Notes: generated by a model not told the origin, from the sequence alone. DNA of 39,781 nucleotides from Clostridia bacterium (GCA_017415325.1 JAFQGY010000292.1:1-39781); one strand, 5' to 3'. Counted from the stretch's first letter, positions 8,284 to 16,208 are shown. Translations and numbers: made by a program.

Positions 8284-8337
8284 AATACGGCTTACAGAAC
8301 CGGGGAGAATTTTTCCTTCCGTTCTATAAGCCGTATT
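8284..8337. terminator. Hairpin between convergent genes, likely bidirectional terminator
   Basis: AATACGGCTTA pairs with TAAGCCGTATT, extended inward by GAACCGG against CCGTTC across a small internal loop. It lies between two converging genes and has A-rich DNA on its left (8281-8285), which would give a U-tract for minus-strand transcripts. No U-tract follows on the plus strand. Confidence 0.6.
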
Positions 8338-8351
8338 GTGTTTACAGACTA

Positions 8352-8365
8352 TTTCTTATCTCTTA
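8352..8365 (-). repeat. TAAGARR heptamers left of mobile element 1
   Basis: Two units on the minus strand (TAAGAGA, TAAGAAA). They are the left part of an array now split by the element at 8367-8599. The right part continues at 8603-8616. Confidence 0.9.
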
Positions 8366-8366
8366 T

Positions 8367-8599
8367 GTAAATGATGATTAACTATATCACGCAATCGGAA
8401 ACGATCTATGGCGAGCAGGGTCGGGTCCCTGGGAGCTCACTCCACTATTTCTCATGTCTTGAATACACAATATTCAGTGGCAGATGGAATTGCAGAAACT
8501 ATATCCAGTGGAACTCCTGTTTAAAGTTCTTTGCCGAGCTTTCTTTCAAGAAAGCGACCCGCGTCCCCTGCATCAACAGGTTAGTTAATCATCATTTAC
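8367..8599. mobile_element. MITE-like element 1, inserted in a heptamer array
   Basis: A 233-base non-coding element with perfect 18-base terminal inverted repeats: GTAAATGATGATTAACTA at 8367-8384 and its reverse complement at 8582-8599. It is flanked by the direct repeat TTAT (8363-8366 and 8600-8603). Removing the element and one TTAT rejoins the flanks into a perfect heptamer array, which supports a real insertion. The inside is copy B of the intergenic repeat family. There is no transposase gene, so it would need one supplied elsewhere. Confidence 0.85.
8390..8567 (+). repeat. Intergenic repeat family, copy B (inside element 1)
   Basis: Shares GCAATCGGAAACGATCTATG with copy A and the CACTATTTCTCATGT and GGCAGATGGAATTGCAG blocks with copy C. 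The 3' hairpin GCTTTCTTTCAAGAAAGC at 8538-8555 has a C and a G in place of a T and an A in copy A, and these changes keep the pairing intact. Confidence 0.8.
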
Positions 8600-8602
8600 T
8601 TA

Positions 8603-8616
8603 TTTCTTACTTCTTA
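8603..8616 (-). repeat. TAAGARR heptamers right of element 1, containing the PHP gene stop
   Basis: Two minus-strand units (TAAGAAG, TAAGAAA). The first TAA (8616-8614) is the stop codon of the PHP-domain gene. Confidence 0.85.
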
Positions 8617-9402
8617 CTTGAGAAACTCGATCTTGTCGGATTCTTCCAGACCCAGCAGATCCACGATGTTCTGGAAGTTCTTCATGGCGTTTGCCAGTTC
8701 AGCCGGGTGGTGTGCGTCGGAGCCGAAATAGAACTTGCAGCCTTCTTCCTTCGCGATGCGGTAGGGCTTCAGAGTGGGTTCTCTGGTTTCGTCGTTCAGG
8801 TTCAGGGAGGGGAAGTTCAGCTCGATGCCTACGCCCACCTTGGCTGCCTTGGCGAACAGGCGGTGGTATTCGGCGTCGGGAATGGCGTTCAGCACTTCGA
8901 TGTAATGGTCCCGGTAGATCAGGCTGCAGGTCAGGTGGGCGATGCCGATCTTGTGGAAGGGCAGATCCATGTCCAGAACGGCGTCAAACCGGTCGCACCA
9001 CAGCTTTGCCCGTTCTTCCACACCTTCGTCACCCCGTACGGTAAATCCGCCCATGTGCATGTGGGTGGTGGGGATGATGATGAATGCCAGCTTTTCCATC
9101 ACTTCCGGGGAAACGCCTACGGTGCAGTGCATATCCTGGTCGGTTTCGCAGCCGAAGAGGAAATTCACGTCCGGGGACTTGGGCAGGGGCAGGGCTTCGC
9201 AGGTGCGTTCAAAGGGCTGCTTGGCGTACCAGCCGGATGCACCGGGCACAGCGGGATCCCACATGTGGTCGGTGAGGCAGATGGTCTTCAGATTGTTGTC
9301 TTTGGCATACTGCAGAATGGCTTCGGGGGTCTGGGCCGGGTCGTTCGAGCAGAGGGAAAGCTGGGAATGAATGTGTAAGTCGTGATCGACGATATAACGC
9401 AT
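8614..9402 (-). CDS. PHP-domain phosphoesterase, histidinol-phosphatase-like
   Basis: This 262-residue protein has a PHP fold, a metal-dependent phosphoesterase barrel. The first metal motif is HLH-like (H10-I-H12, in HDLHIHS), followed by CLTDH, CETDQD, a later HMHMGG and FGSDAHHP close to the C-terminus. The layout resembles the HisJ/HisK group, but it stands alone with no histidine biosynthesis genes nearby, so the substrate is uncertain. ATG 9402 has an AAGGAG site at 8-10 bases; an upstream in-frame extension is rejected because it has no ribosome site and overlaps the promoter. Confidence 0.85.
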   Translation of the reverse strand: MRYIVDHDLHIHSQLSLCSNDPAQTPEAILQYAKDNNLKTICLTDHMWDPAVPGASGWYAKQPFERTCEALPLPKSPDVNFLFGCETDQDMHCTVGVSPEVMEKLAFIIIPTTHMHMGGFTVRGDEGVEERAKLWCDRFDAVLDMDLPFHKIGIAHLTCSLIYRDHYIEVLNAIPDAEYHRLFAKAAKVGVGIELNFPSLNLNDETREPTLKPYRIAKEEGCKFYFGSDAHHPAELANAMKNFQNIVDLLGLEESDKIEFLK

Positions 9403-9438
9403 GGGGTATGTCTCCTTTTCTGAGGTGGGTTTGAAAAT

Positions 9439-9467
9439 ATTGTAACGCTTTTTCGGCGGTTTGTCAA
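9439..9467 (-). promoter_or_regulatory. Promoter of the PHP gene
   Basis: On the minus strand TTGACA (9467-9462), a 17-base spacer and TACAAT (9444-9439). It directs transcription toward the start at 9402 and lies just downstream of the XRE remnant. Confidence 0.9.
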
Positions 9468-9481
9468 TATGTTTTATGGGT

Positions 9482-9649
9482 TCAGGAGGGATCATCTTCT
9501 GCAAGATCGGGAATGTATTCCATGATGTCCTCGATCCGGCAGTCCAGAATCCGGCATAATCTGTTCAGCGTGTGGGTCGTGATGCTGGCATTCTTTCTCA
9601 GCTTATCCAGCAGACTGAAGCTTATTTTATACTCATTAGAAAAACCGCC
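9482..9649 (-). pseudogene. Remnant of an XRE/Cro-type (HTH_26) regulator
   Basis: The minus-strand frame from 9649 to the TGA at 9484-9482 reads KISFSLLDKLRKNAS followed by a stretch ending in DCRIEDIMEYIPD. This is the typical second half of small Cro/C1-type DNA-binding proteins, with recognition helix and C-terminal helix intact. There is no ATG, GTG or TTG start in this frame, and a TGA closes it at 9652-9650, so the first helices are lost or frameshifted. It is most likely a decayed gene. Confidence 0.75.
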
Positions 9650-9677
9650 TCACGTTTCCGTAAAGCGATTGTATATT

Positions 9678-10244
9678 CTATGCTTCCAGTCTCTCCCGGA
9701 TGTAGTCCGCTACCTGATCCGGCGGAATCTGCAGCACATGGGCGAATTCCTCGTGCAGGAGCTTTTCCCCTTCCCGGTAGCAGCGTTCGTCCGCCAGATG
9801 AAGCTTCTTGCCCCGCTTTTCCTGCTGCTGTTTGTGCTCATGCAGAGCGCGCACCATGCCGATCAGGGCCTGCCGGTCGCCGGAGGTCAGGATTTCGGCA
9901 AAACGGGCTTTCCGTTCCTCGTCCGAGTCGATCCAGGCGGGGATGGCAGGGGGCAGTGCGGTCAGCAGGCTGTCGATTTCGTCCCGGGTCAGAGCGGGGT
10001 ACATTTTTCCGGTGAGGGCGGCGCTGTCGGTGGGCACAAAAACCGTCTCCCCGGAGCAGTATACCGACCGGAGCACATAGTATTCCCGGGTTTCCCCGCA
10101 GAAGGACTGGCTGGTGATCTCTTCAATTTCGCAGATCCTGTTTGCGCCGTAGATGACCGTATCGCCCTTGTGGAACACCTTGCAGGGCCCGGCAGGCACA
10201 ACCGGCTGTGGGGCAGTTTTCTTTCTGTACGTACTTCTCTCCAT
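9678..10244 (-). CDS. CarD-like transcriptional regulator
   Basis: The 188-residue protein has an N-terminal CarD/CdnL/TRCF-type domain (roughly residues 20-80, with FHKGDTVIYGANRICEIEEI) that in relatives binds the RNA polymerase beta subunit and affects open-complex stability. A helical C-terminal region follows (about 85-188, KARFAEILTSGDRQALIGMV), as in CarD proteins, where it contacts DNA. ATG 10244 has an AGGAAA site. Its 17-base-spaced promoter is at 10310-10338. It stands alone and is probably a general regulator. Confidence 0.87.
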   Translation of the reverse strand: MERSTYRKKTAPQPVVPAGPCKVFHKGDTVIYGANRICEIEEITSQSFCGETREYYVLRSVYCSGETVFVPTDSAALTGKMYPALTRDEIDSLLTALPPAIPAWIDSDEERKARFAEILTSGDRQALIGMVRALHEHKQQQEKRGKKLHLADERCYREGEKLLHEEFAHVLQIPPDQVADYIRERLEA

Positions 10245-10309
10245 CGGGTTTCCTGCCTTTCTTTGTCACTGGTATACAATATTCTTCTCCATAGCTGTTT
10301 TGTAATTAT

Positions 10310-10338
10310 AGTATACCACAAATCCGGCGGAATTGCAA
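10310..10338 (-). promoter_or_regulatory. Promoter of the CarD-like gene
   Basis: Minus strand TTGCAA (10338-10333), 17-base spacer and TATACT (10315-10310), pointing to the CarD-like start at 10244. Confidence 0.8.
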
Positions 10339-10401
10339 ATGGGGAAAATGAACAAAATATGGTGGTGGACAAAGGGGGACAGGGGGCATATTTGGTATAG
10401 G

Positions 10402-10432
10402 AAAAGGACTGCCCGCAAAGAACAGCCCTTTT
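10402..10432 (-). terminator. Terminator of the glycan-gene pair
   Basis: Minus strand AAAAGGGCTG and CAGTCCTTTT form a 10-pair stem (one G-U pair) with an 11-base loop and a run of T. It lies 13 bases after the stop of the sialidase-fold gene. Confidence 0.8.
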
Positions 10433-10444
10433 GAATATCTGATT

Positions 10445-11524
10445 TTACAGCTCCCACCGGCTCCACAGCAGGGACGGATAGCTCTCCCCTTCCGCATGCT
10501 GATAATACACCGTCAGAATCGACCCGTCGGAGAGTTCCACAGAGCAGGGGTAGCCGATGTCGGCGTAGTCCGCACCCTTGATGATGTATTCTTCCGGCCA
10601 GGTTTCGCCGCCGTCACGGCTGACCAGCGCTCTCTGTCCGAAGGGTTCCTGCCTTCTGCCCACTGCCAGCACAATGGCGCCGGAGGAATGCTGCAGCAGA
10701 TGCGGAGGAGAACCGGATATGCCCAGAGATACAGGCATGGACCAGGTCTTGCCGCCGTCTTCGGATACGGTCTGGAATACCGTGTAGTGAGGGCCGATTT
10801 CACGCCCTTCCGCACGGATCATCCCCAGCAGCCGCCCGTCCGGCAGTTCCAGTACATGGGGTTCGTGGAAGTTGTTCCATACAAGCCCTTCCGGCTTCGG
10901 CACATCCCCCAGCTTCACCCAGGTTTTCCCGTCGTCCCGGCTTTCGTAGGCGGAAACGATGTCGGGCTCTGCGGCATCATGGGTATACATTTCCTTCCCG
11001 AAATACAGGATGGAGCCGTCTCTTCTCAGAATGGGCCCGTGGGGAGCGGAAACCGGTACCTGTACCGTCTCGCCCCAGGTCATGCCCCCGTCTTCGGATA
11101 CCCGCACCCAGGATCCCCCGTCACGGTGTCCTTCCGGAATGGTGTCGTACATGTCCAGTACCCCGCCGGAACCGCCCCAGGCATTGCGGATATAGCTGCC
11201 GTACTGGTTCTTGTAGCATTCGACGGGGTGGGTGAACCAGGTCACCAGCAGCTTTTTGCCGCCCAGAGAGATGATCCCGGCGTCCCGGTCGTCCAGGTAT
11301 GTGTCGTTGATGACCATGGGAACGGACCAGGTTTTGCCTTCGTCCTTACTGATGAACATGGTGGTCTTGCCGAAGGGACAGATATGCGCCGCCCGGAACC
11401 CGGAGCAGACGGCATACAGCGTGCCTTCGTCATCCTTGCACACAGACGGCCATCCGCAGTATCCGAAGAAGGAGTTCGGATTGTGGTATACCGCACCGTG
11501 TACTGCTTTTGCGATCTTTTCCAT
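10445..11524 (-). CDS. Sialidase-fold (BNR repeat) protein, possible exo-glycosidase
   Basis: The 359-residue protein has five Asp boxes of the form SxDxGxTW: SKDEGKTW, SEDGGMTW, SRDDGKTW, SEDGGKTW and SRDGGETW. They are spread through the chain and are diagnostic of a six-bladed sialidase propeller. There is no signal peptide, so it acts in the cytoplasm. I do not see the FRIP motif of bacterial sialidases, so true sialidase activity is not proven; it could act on another glycan. It begins 37 bases after the GH38 mannosidase gene, with a GGGAGG site. The pair probably degrades imported glycan fragments. Confidence 0.85.
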   Translation of the reverse strand: MEKIAKAVHGAVYHNPNSFFGYCGWPSVCKDDEGTLYAVCSGFRAAHICPFGKTTMFISKDEGKTWSVPMVINDTYLDDRDAGIISLGGKKLLVTWFTHPVECYKNQYGSYIRNAWGGSGGVLDMYDTIPEGHRDGGSWVRVSEDGGMTWGETVQVPVSAPHGPILRRDGSILYFGKEMYTHDAAEPDIVSAYESRDDGKTWVKLGDVPKPEGLVWNNFHEPHVLELPDGRLLGMIRAEGREIGPHYTVFQTVSEDGGKTWSMPVSLGISGSPPHLLQHSSGAIVLAVGRRQEPFGQRALVSRDGGETWPEEYIIKGADYADIGYPCSVELSDGSILTVYYQHAEGESYPSLLWSRWEL

Positions 11525-11561
11525 TGTATTGCCTCCCTTGCTGAAAAATGGAGCTTACTGT

Positions 11562-13997
11562 TTATGCATCGTATTCGGTCAGCAGAACTTTCTTCCATTC
11601 TGCAGAGGTATCCGCCAGATAATATGTTTCCACAGACCAGGGCGTGATGGTGTCGGTCAGCGGAGCAGGCAGCAGGTCGCCGGATACGGTAAACTTTGCT
11701 TCACGCCCGGTGGTTTCGTACAGACGGACGATCAAACCGGTGCCGTCTTCGCTTCTCTTGATGGCGGACAGCAGCACGTTTTCGGCGTCAATCTGCAGAC
11801 CGGCGTAGGGCTTGTCGGACAGCTTGCCGGGGTGCCATGTTTCGATGATATTGGTTACAGGCTTGTTCAGCTGCTTGGCGGTCTTTGTCACGGGAGTCCA
11901 GCTGTCGCCCACAGGCATCAGGATGTACCGGAAGTCGATTCTGCCCTGATCGGTGAATTCGCTTTCCTCCGTACGGGGCCCGCCGTGGTCTCCGTAGATG
12001 GGGCTGCGCAGTACAGTCTGATAGATGGTGCCGTTCTTCACGCTGGAGCTGTAGGTGTTGTTGTTGACGATGGCGTACCCTACACCATTGCCCTTTACGG
12101 CAGTCCACTGCAGACCGGGTTCTTCTTCCCCGTCAGCAGGTCTGGGCATGACGCCGAAGGGAATTTCGTAGTATGCTTCCGGATTTTCCACAGCCATGGG
12201 CCATGCCAGCTTCAGCATCTTGTACTTTTCATGCCAGTCGGCGTGGGCACGGACGCTCAGCTTGTCAGAGCCGGGTTCCAGAGAGAAATACTGGGTCAGG
12301 GTGGAGTCGTTGTACCGGCTGACCACCTTTACGGTAGCACGGACGGGGCCGTTTTCCAGTACCGTCACTTCCGCATCGGAGAACCGTGCCATTTCGTCCG
12401 TGAAGAAGGACTTGCCGTGGCTCCAGGTGTCGTGGTAGTATTCGTCAATCACGGTGGGAACCGCTGCCCGGCCGGTGATGATTTCTTTGTCTGTACGCTT
12501 GTCCACAAAGGAAGTGATGTAGCCGCTGTACAGCTCAAAGCGGATTCTGTAGATGTCGTTTTCCAGAATGGTGCCGCCGTGTTCGTTTGCGGTCATGTTG
12601 CCGGTCCAGGGGGTTGCGGATACGGCAGATTCCACTTCTTCTGCATCGCCGTTTCTCAGGTAGTATACGGCATATCCCAGCGCGGGAACATGGGCCTTGA
12701 ACAGGGTGTCCTTGCGCCAGTAGCATTCCAGGGTGGTGGAGTGTACCAGCTGGGAGGGGACCGGATTGCCCGCTTCGTCGTATACCAGCGGATACTGCTT
12801 GTTCACCTGCACCAGTTCGTCCACGTCAAATCCGTTGGGATTGAACACCACTACCGGCAGACCCTTTTCCATATTGGCGGTGTCGATGACCCAGGAGATG
12901 GTCTGCAGGGCGTTGTTTTCTTCCACAGCGGCGGTGTTCTTTGCCTGGCCCAGCATATATTCGGCGTCGTCGTACACTTCCATGATGGAACAGCCGTCCA
13001 TGGAGTCGTGGAAGTGGCAGAAGCAGACGTTCTTCCAGGCTTCTTCAAAGGCCTTGTTCTTCGGTTTCTTCCCGCAGAGCACGCCTGCCAGAATGTTGTA
13101 GGATTCCGCAGCGGTCAGGTTCATTTCCGCCCGACGGATACCGTCCTTGATCTTGTGCACAGCGGCAGGGCAGCCGGGCGCATGGTGCTGCAGGTCGTCG
13201 TGCAGTTCGGGAATGGGGTAGCCGGAGTTCCGGACATCTTCAAAGAAATCATGGATGTCGGAGTAGGTCATTTCCACTTCGGGATGCGCCGCCCTGTAGG
13301 CTTCCAGCGCTTTCAGGTTATTGATGGTAGGCCCGCCGCCGTGGTTGCCGACACCGTAGAAATACAGCACGGAATCCAGATCGGTATAGGAACGTTCGTC
13401 CAGATACTTCCGCCGGTTTTCCACGTCTTCCACCGTGTTGAAGTTGAAGCAGTAGGGTTCCTCGATCCGGTATGCGGTGACAGAGGATCCGTCCGGGGAA
13501 ACCCAGGTGAAGATGTCGCTGTCAAGGGTCTTTTCGTGCTTGCCGGGGCGCATGAAGATATAGCTGTCCATACCGGACTTTTTCAGGATCTGGGGCATCA
13601 TGCCGTTGTGACCGAAGCTGTCCACATTGTAGCCGACCTTTGCAGTCACGCCCAGTGTTTCTTTGAAGTATCTCTGGGAATACAGGGACTGACGGGCAAA
13701 GGCTTCGCCGGAGGGCAGGTTGCAGTCGGGCTGTACGTGCCAGCCGCCCACCACGATGAACCGGCCTTCTTTCACACGCTGTTTTACTTCTTCAAACATT
13801 TCCGGCGCAAATTCTTCCACCCACTGGTACACGGAAGCGGAGGAACACACAAACCGGAACTCCGGGAATTCGTTCATACGGTCGAGAGCAGAACGGATGG
13901 TAGCCTTGGCCTCCGCACTGCCTTCCTGCCAGCGCCACTGCCATACGGGGTCCAGGTGCGCGTTGCCTACAAGATAGTATCTGGATTTGTTTTTCAT
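11562..13997 (-). CDS. Alpha-mannosidase, glycoside hydrolase family 38
   Basis: The 811-residue protein begins YYLVGNAHLDPVWQWRW, the GH38 zinc-binding start (H14, D16), and has YNVDSFGHNG, in which D126 is the expected catalytic nucleophile. Other family marks are GGWHVQPDCNLPSGE and YGVGNHGGGPT. The long C-terminal half has the beta-sandwich character of the family. With no signal peptide it should hydrolyse alpha-mannosides in the cytoplasm. It starts with an AAAGGAA site and is the first gene of the unit with the sialidase-fold protein. A palindrome overlaps the promoter, so a repressor or inducer may control it. Confidence 0.92.
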   Translation of the reverse strand: MKNKSRYYLVGNAHLDPVWQWRWQEGSAEAKATIRSALDRMNEFPEFRFVCSSASVYQWVEEFAPEMFEEVKQRVKEGRFIVVGGWHVQPDCNLPSGEAFARQSLYSQRYFKETLGVTAKVGYNVDSFGHNGMMPQILKKSGMDSYIFMRPGKHEKTLDSDIFTWVSPDGSSVTAYRIEEPYCFNFNTVEDVENRRKYLDERSYTDLDSVLYFYGVGNHGGGPTINNLKALEAYRAAHPEVEMTYSDIHDFFEDVRNSGYPIPELHDDLQHHAPGCPAAVHKIKDGIRRAEMNLTAAESYNILAGVLCGKKPKNKAFEEAWKNVCFCHFHDSMDGCSIMEVYDDAEYMLGQAKNTAAVEENNALQTISWVIDTANMEKGLPVVVFNPNGFDVDELVQVNKQYPLVYDEAGNPVPSQLVHSTTLECYWRKDTLFKAHVPALGYAVYYLRNGDAEEVESAVSATPWTGNMTANEHGGTILENDIYRIRFELYSGYITSFVDKRTDKEIITGRAAVPTVIDEYYHDTWSHGKSFFTDEMARFSDAEVTVLENGPVRATVKVVSRYNDSTLTQYFSLEPGSDKLSVRAHADWHEKYKMLKLAWPMAVENPEAYYEIPFGVMPRPADGEEEPGLQWTAVKGNGVGYAIVNNNTYSSSVKNGTIYQTVLRSPIYGDHGGPRTEESEFTDQGRIDFRYILMPVGDSWTPVTKTAKQLNKPVTNIIETWHPGKLSDKPYAGLQIDAENVLLSAIKRSEDGTGLIVRLYETTGREAKFTVSGDLLPAPLTDTITPWSVETYYLADTSAEWKKVLLTEYDA

Positions 13998-14021
13998 GAT
14001 AAGATTCCTTTCGGGAATGGG

Positions 14022-14065
14022 AATATGGTTGGTATAAATGTACCATATTTGCAGGAGGATGTCAA
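14022..14065 (-). promoter_or_regulatory. Mannosidase promoter with overlapping palindrome
   Basis: Minus strand TTGACA (14065-14060), 17-base spacer and TACATT (14042-14037). An inverted repeat AATATGGT-N12-ACCATATT (14022-14049) covers the -10 and the start of transcription. This position suits a repressor operator. No regulator gene is adjacent. Confidence 0.8.
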
Positions 14066-14131
14066 GGGGATGGGAAAAGAAAAAGGACGAACCATCCTAT
14101 GGGAAATTTTCTGCGTTTCCCCCGGAAAACC

Positions 14132-14160
14132 TTGTTTTTTTCTGCCGCTTATGCTATACT
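14132..14160 (+). promoter_or_regulatory. Promoter of the mntA-hepT pair
   Basis: TTGTTT (14132-14137), 17-base spacer and TATACT (14155-14160), 29 bases upstream of the antitoxin start. Confidence 0.7.
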
Positions 14161-14188
14161 ACAGATGGTATGAAAGGAGGGGATTCCT

Positions 14189-14515
14189 GTGACAGATAAG
14201 ATTTACACCATAGAAGAGATCCGGAATATCGCACTGCCGATTCTGCTGAAATACAATGTCGGGAAGGTATACCTGTTCGGTTCCTATGCGCGGGGCGAAG
14301 CGGATGGAAACAGCGATGTGGATCTGCGGGTGGATCAGACGGGCAATCTGGGGCTGGATCTGTATGTGATGCAGGATGAACTGACCGATGCGCTGCAGAA
14401 ACAGGTGGATCTTCTGCACACGGAACACCTCCGGAAACAGCTGGACGATCCCTGGATACAGTATTTTGTCCGGCAAATGAAAAAGAGCGAGGTGCTGCTG
14501 TATGCCAAATCCTGA
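14189..14515 (+). CDS. mntA: MntA-type nucleotidyltransferase antitoxin
   Basis: The 108-residue minimal nucleotidyltransferase has the signature GSX10DXD in full (G31, S32, D43, D45 in GSYARGEADGNSDVD). In characterised type VII systems the MntA antitoxin adds AMP to a tyrosine of the HEPN toxin and so inactivates it. Translation starts at a GTG with a strong AAAGGAGGG site. The next gene starts 14 bases before this stop, so the two are co-translated. It faces away from the divergent mannosidase gene. Confidence 0.9.
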   Translation: MTDKIYTIEEIRNIALPILLKYNVGKVYLFGSYARGEADGNSDVDLRVDQTGNLGLDLYVMQDELTDALQKQVDLLHTEHLRKQLDDPWIQYFVRQMKKSEVLLYAKS

Positions 14516-14912
14516 AAACAGAGACAGTGTGTATCTGTACCGGATCCAGGGATACTGTGAGCGGATCCTGCAGTATCTGGAACTGCTGCAGTATGAGTAT
14601 CAGATATTCCTCGGCAAACAGTATATGGTAGACGCCATCGGCATGAACCTGTTTCAGATCGGGGAGCTTGCCGGGCGGCTTTCGGAACCGTTTCGTCAGG
14701 CAACCTGTGACAGAATGCTGTGGCAGAGAATGAAATCCATGCGGAATATGTTTGCCCATAATTATGCCCACGCCGATCTGGAAACGATCTGGAACACCGC
14801 TGTGGAAAATATCCCTCCTCTGCTGGTGTTCTGCCGGGAACAGCTGGCCGCAGATCCGCTGATGCAGGAGATTCAGAGCAGCTGTCAGTCTCCGGAAGAA
14901 ATTGATCTGTAA
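14502..14912 (+). CDS. hepT: HepT-type HEPN ribonuclease toxin
   Basis: The 136-residue HEPN-domain protein carries the RX4HXY active-site motif (R81, H86, Y88 in RNMFAHNY), with the tyrosine that is the AMPylation target in known MntA-HepT pairs. The rest is an all-alpha fold with family-typical YMVDAIGMNLFQIGELAGRL. It overlaps mntA by 14 bases. HEPN toxins cleave RNA; here the neighbour would hold it inactive. Confidence 0.9.
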   Translation: MPNPENRDSVYLYRIQGYCERILQYLELLQYEYQIFLGKQYMVDAIGMNLFQIGELAGRLSEPFRQATCDRMLWQRMKSMRNMFAHNYAHADLETIWNTAVENIPPLLVFCREQLAADPLMQEIQSSCQSPEEIDL

Positions 14913-14935
14913 TTATACCCTGACAATATACCCAT

Positions 14936-14967
14936 AACACCCAGCCGGTACCGGAAGGGTGTTTTTT
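14936..14967 (+). terminator. Terminator after hepT
   Basis: AACACCC pairs with GGGTGTT, with a GC-rich inner arm (CCGG-TA-CCGG), followed by a run of six T. Confidence 0.85.
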
Positions 14968-14979
14968 GCTCTCCATCAC

Positions 14980-15008
14980 AAAAGGCCGCAGATCCCGCCG
15001 CAGCCTTT
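14980..15008 (-). terminator. Terminator of the jelly-roll gene
   Basis: Minus strand AAAGGCTGC pairs with GCGGCCTTT (one G-U pair) and ends in TTTT. It begins 8 bases after the stop. Confidence 0.65.
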
Positions 15009-15015
15009 GCAAATC

Positions 15016-15585
15016 CTATTCCACTTCCAGCATCCGGAACCGGTTGATCCCTTCGCAGGCGTCGATCCCCACATGGCAGCTTTCAAACAGATCCTCCGCC
15101 CGCAGATGCATCCGGTATGTTCCGTTTACCGTAATGTGCAGCATCTTTTCCCCGGTTTCCACGGTCAGCGTGTGCCATACACCGGGTTCCAGCGGGAATT
15201 CCACGCCCAGCCGCTTGTGCCAGACCACCTTCCCGCCTTCCTCCCAGAGCCGCCATACATTGATCCCGTTCTTGTACAGCACCACTTCAAAGTAGTTCCC
15301 GTACCGCAGAACCCCTCGCGTATCCGGTTCCATGGATTCCGCCAGCACGATCAGCGGTGCTCCGTCGTCGAAAAAGGCACATTCCGTGGTGATCTTCACC
15401 CCTGTGCTGTATTTTTCCTTCGTCAGCAGGGAGATGTTGTCAAATCCATAGGTGGCCGCCGGGTTTTCCGCACTTTCCACCCAGTCTTCCTTCTGCACAA
15501 ACACCGGGGTTTCCGGGAAGCGGCGGGAGTAGGCGTAGGTCACTTCGTCCTGTGTCCATTGGTCTTTCGCAAAGTTCAGTTTCAT
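15016..15585 (-). CDS. Predicted concanavalin A-like (jelly-roll) protein
   Basis: This 189-residue protein has the look of a beta-sandwich lectin or glycan-binding domain. Its features are alternating hydrophobic strands, a GVKITTECAFFDDGAPLIV strand pair, YFEVVLYKNGINVWRL, and the ending FPLEPGVWHTLTVE with HITVNG that is common in LamG and related jelly rolls. No catalytic motif or signal peptide is seen, so the role is unknown; sugar binding is a guess from the fold. ATG 15585 has an AAAGGAAC site and a promoter at 15635-15663. It stands alone. Confidence 0.6.
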   Translation of the reverse strand: MKLNFAKDQWTQDEVTYAYSRRFPETPVFVQKEDWVESAENPAATYGFDNISLLTKEKYSTGVKITTECAFFDDGAPLIVLAESMEPDTRGVLRYGNYFEVVLYKNGINVWRLWEEGGKVVWHKRLGVEFPLEPGVWHTLTVETGEKMLHITVNGTYRMHLRAEDLFESCHVGIDACEGINRFRMLEVE

Positions 15586-15634
15586 GTTGTTCCTTTCTGA
15601 CCGGCTGTCATTTTCCGGGAGATATATTTACTGT

Positions 15635-15663
15635 ATTGTAGCAGATTTCACGTCAGAAAGCAA
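15635..15663 (-). promoter_or_regulatory. Promoter of the jelly-roll gene
   Basis: Minus strand TTGCTT (15663-15658), 17-base spacer and TACAAT (15640-15635). Confidence 0.75.
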
Positions 15664-15695
15664 GATGAAACGATATAAAAGCCCGGACTGCCGGT

Positions 15696-16172
15696 TCACC
15701 ATATATTCAGCCGGTCTTCCAGATGGGTTTCCAGGACATCTGCTATCATTCTGCACTTTTTTCTTTCACCGGAACTCCGGCACAGCTTTTTCCACCGCAG
15801 AGAGAGACTTCTGTCACAGGCGCGGAATGCAGAAGAGAGATCGGAGAATGGCGTTTTCATATGCCGGTACAGGAGCCACAGTACGGTATCCGTGTCGCAG
15901 TACGGCAGAGGCAGGTATTCCAGCAGACGCTGTCCTTCTTCCGCATCCAGCAGATTCAGCATCTGTTTGCCGCAGCGCAGGCTATGGGGCAGCATCCTTT
16001 CCAGCTGTTTTATCATTTTTGCTTTGTCTGTACCTTTTATGCTGTATTCAAAAATCTGTGCCAGTGTAATTTCCAGCTGTCTCCAGTGGAGTATGCTCTG
16101 CAGGACATACAGGCAGTGCAGTAAAAATTCTGTGATCTGATCGGGCGTTTCCGGTTGTTTTTTTGTTTCCAT
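15696..16172 (-). CDS. Unknown helical protein, divergent from an RHH regulator
   Basis: I do not recognise this 158-residue protein. It is predicted mostly helical and rich in Leu, with a cluster of Cys in the last third (FRACDRSL, KKLCRSSG, KKCRM). It has no membrane segment or signal peptide. The AGGGGAAA site before ATG 16172 and a promoter at 16209-16238 support it as a real gene. The opposite-facing ribbon-helix-helix gene starts 115 bases away across a very AT-rich spacer, so the two may be regulated together. Confidence 0.6.
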   Translation of the reverse strand: METKKQPETPDQITEFLLHCLYVLQSILHWRQLEITLAQIFEYSIKGTDKAKMIKQLERMLPHSLRCGKQMLNLLDAEEGQRLLEYLPLPYCDTDTVLWLLYRHMKTPFSDLSSAFRACDRSLSLRWKKLCRSSGERKKCRMIADVLETHLEDRLNIW

Positions 16173-16208
16173 ATGTTTCCCCTTTGTATGTATTATAAAT
16201 ATATCCGA

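Noticed and set aside
11232..14192. A 986-codon open frame on the plus strand
   Set aside because: It is antisense to the mannosidase and sialidase-fold genes, both clearly coding, and its translation resembles no protein.
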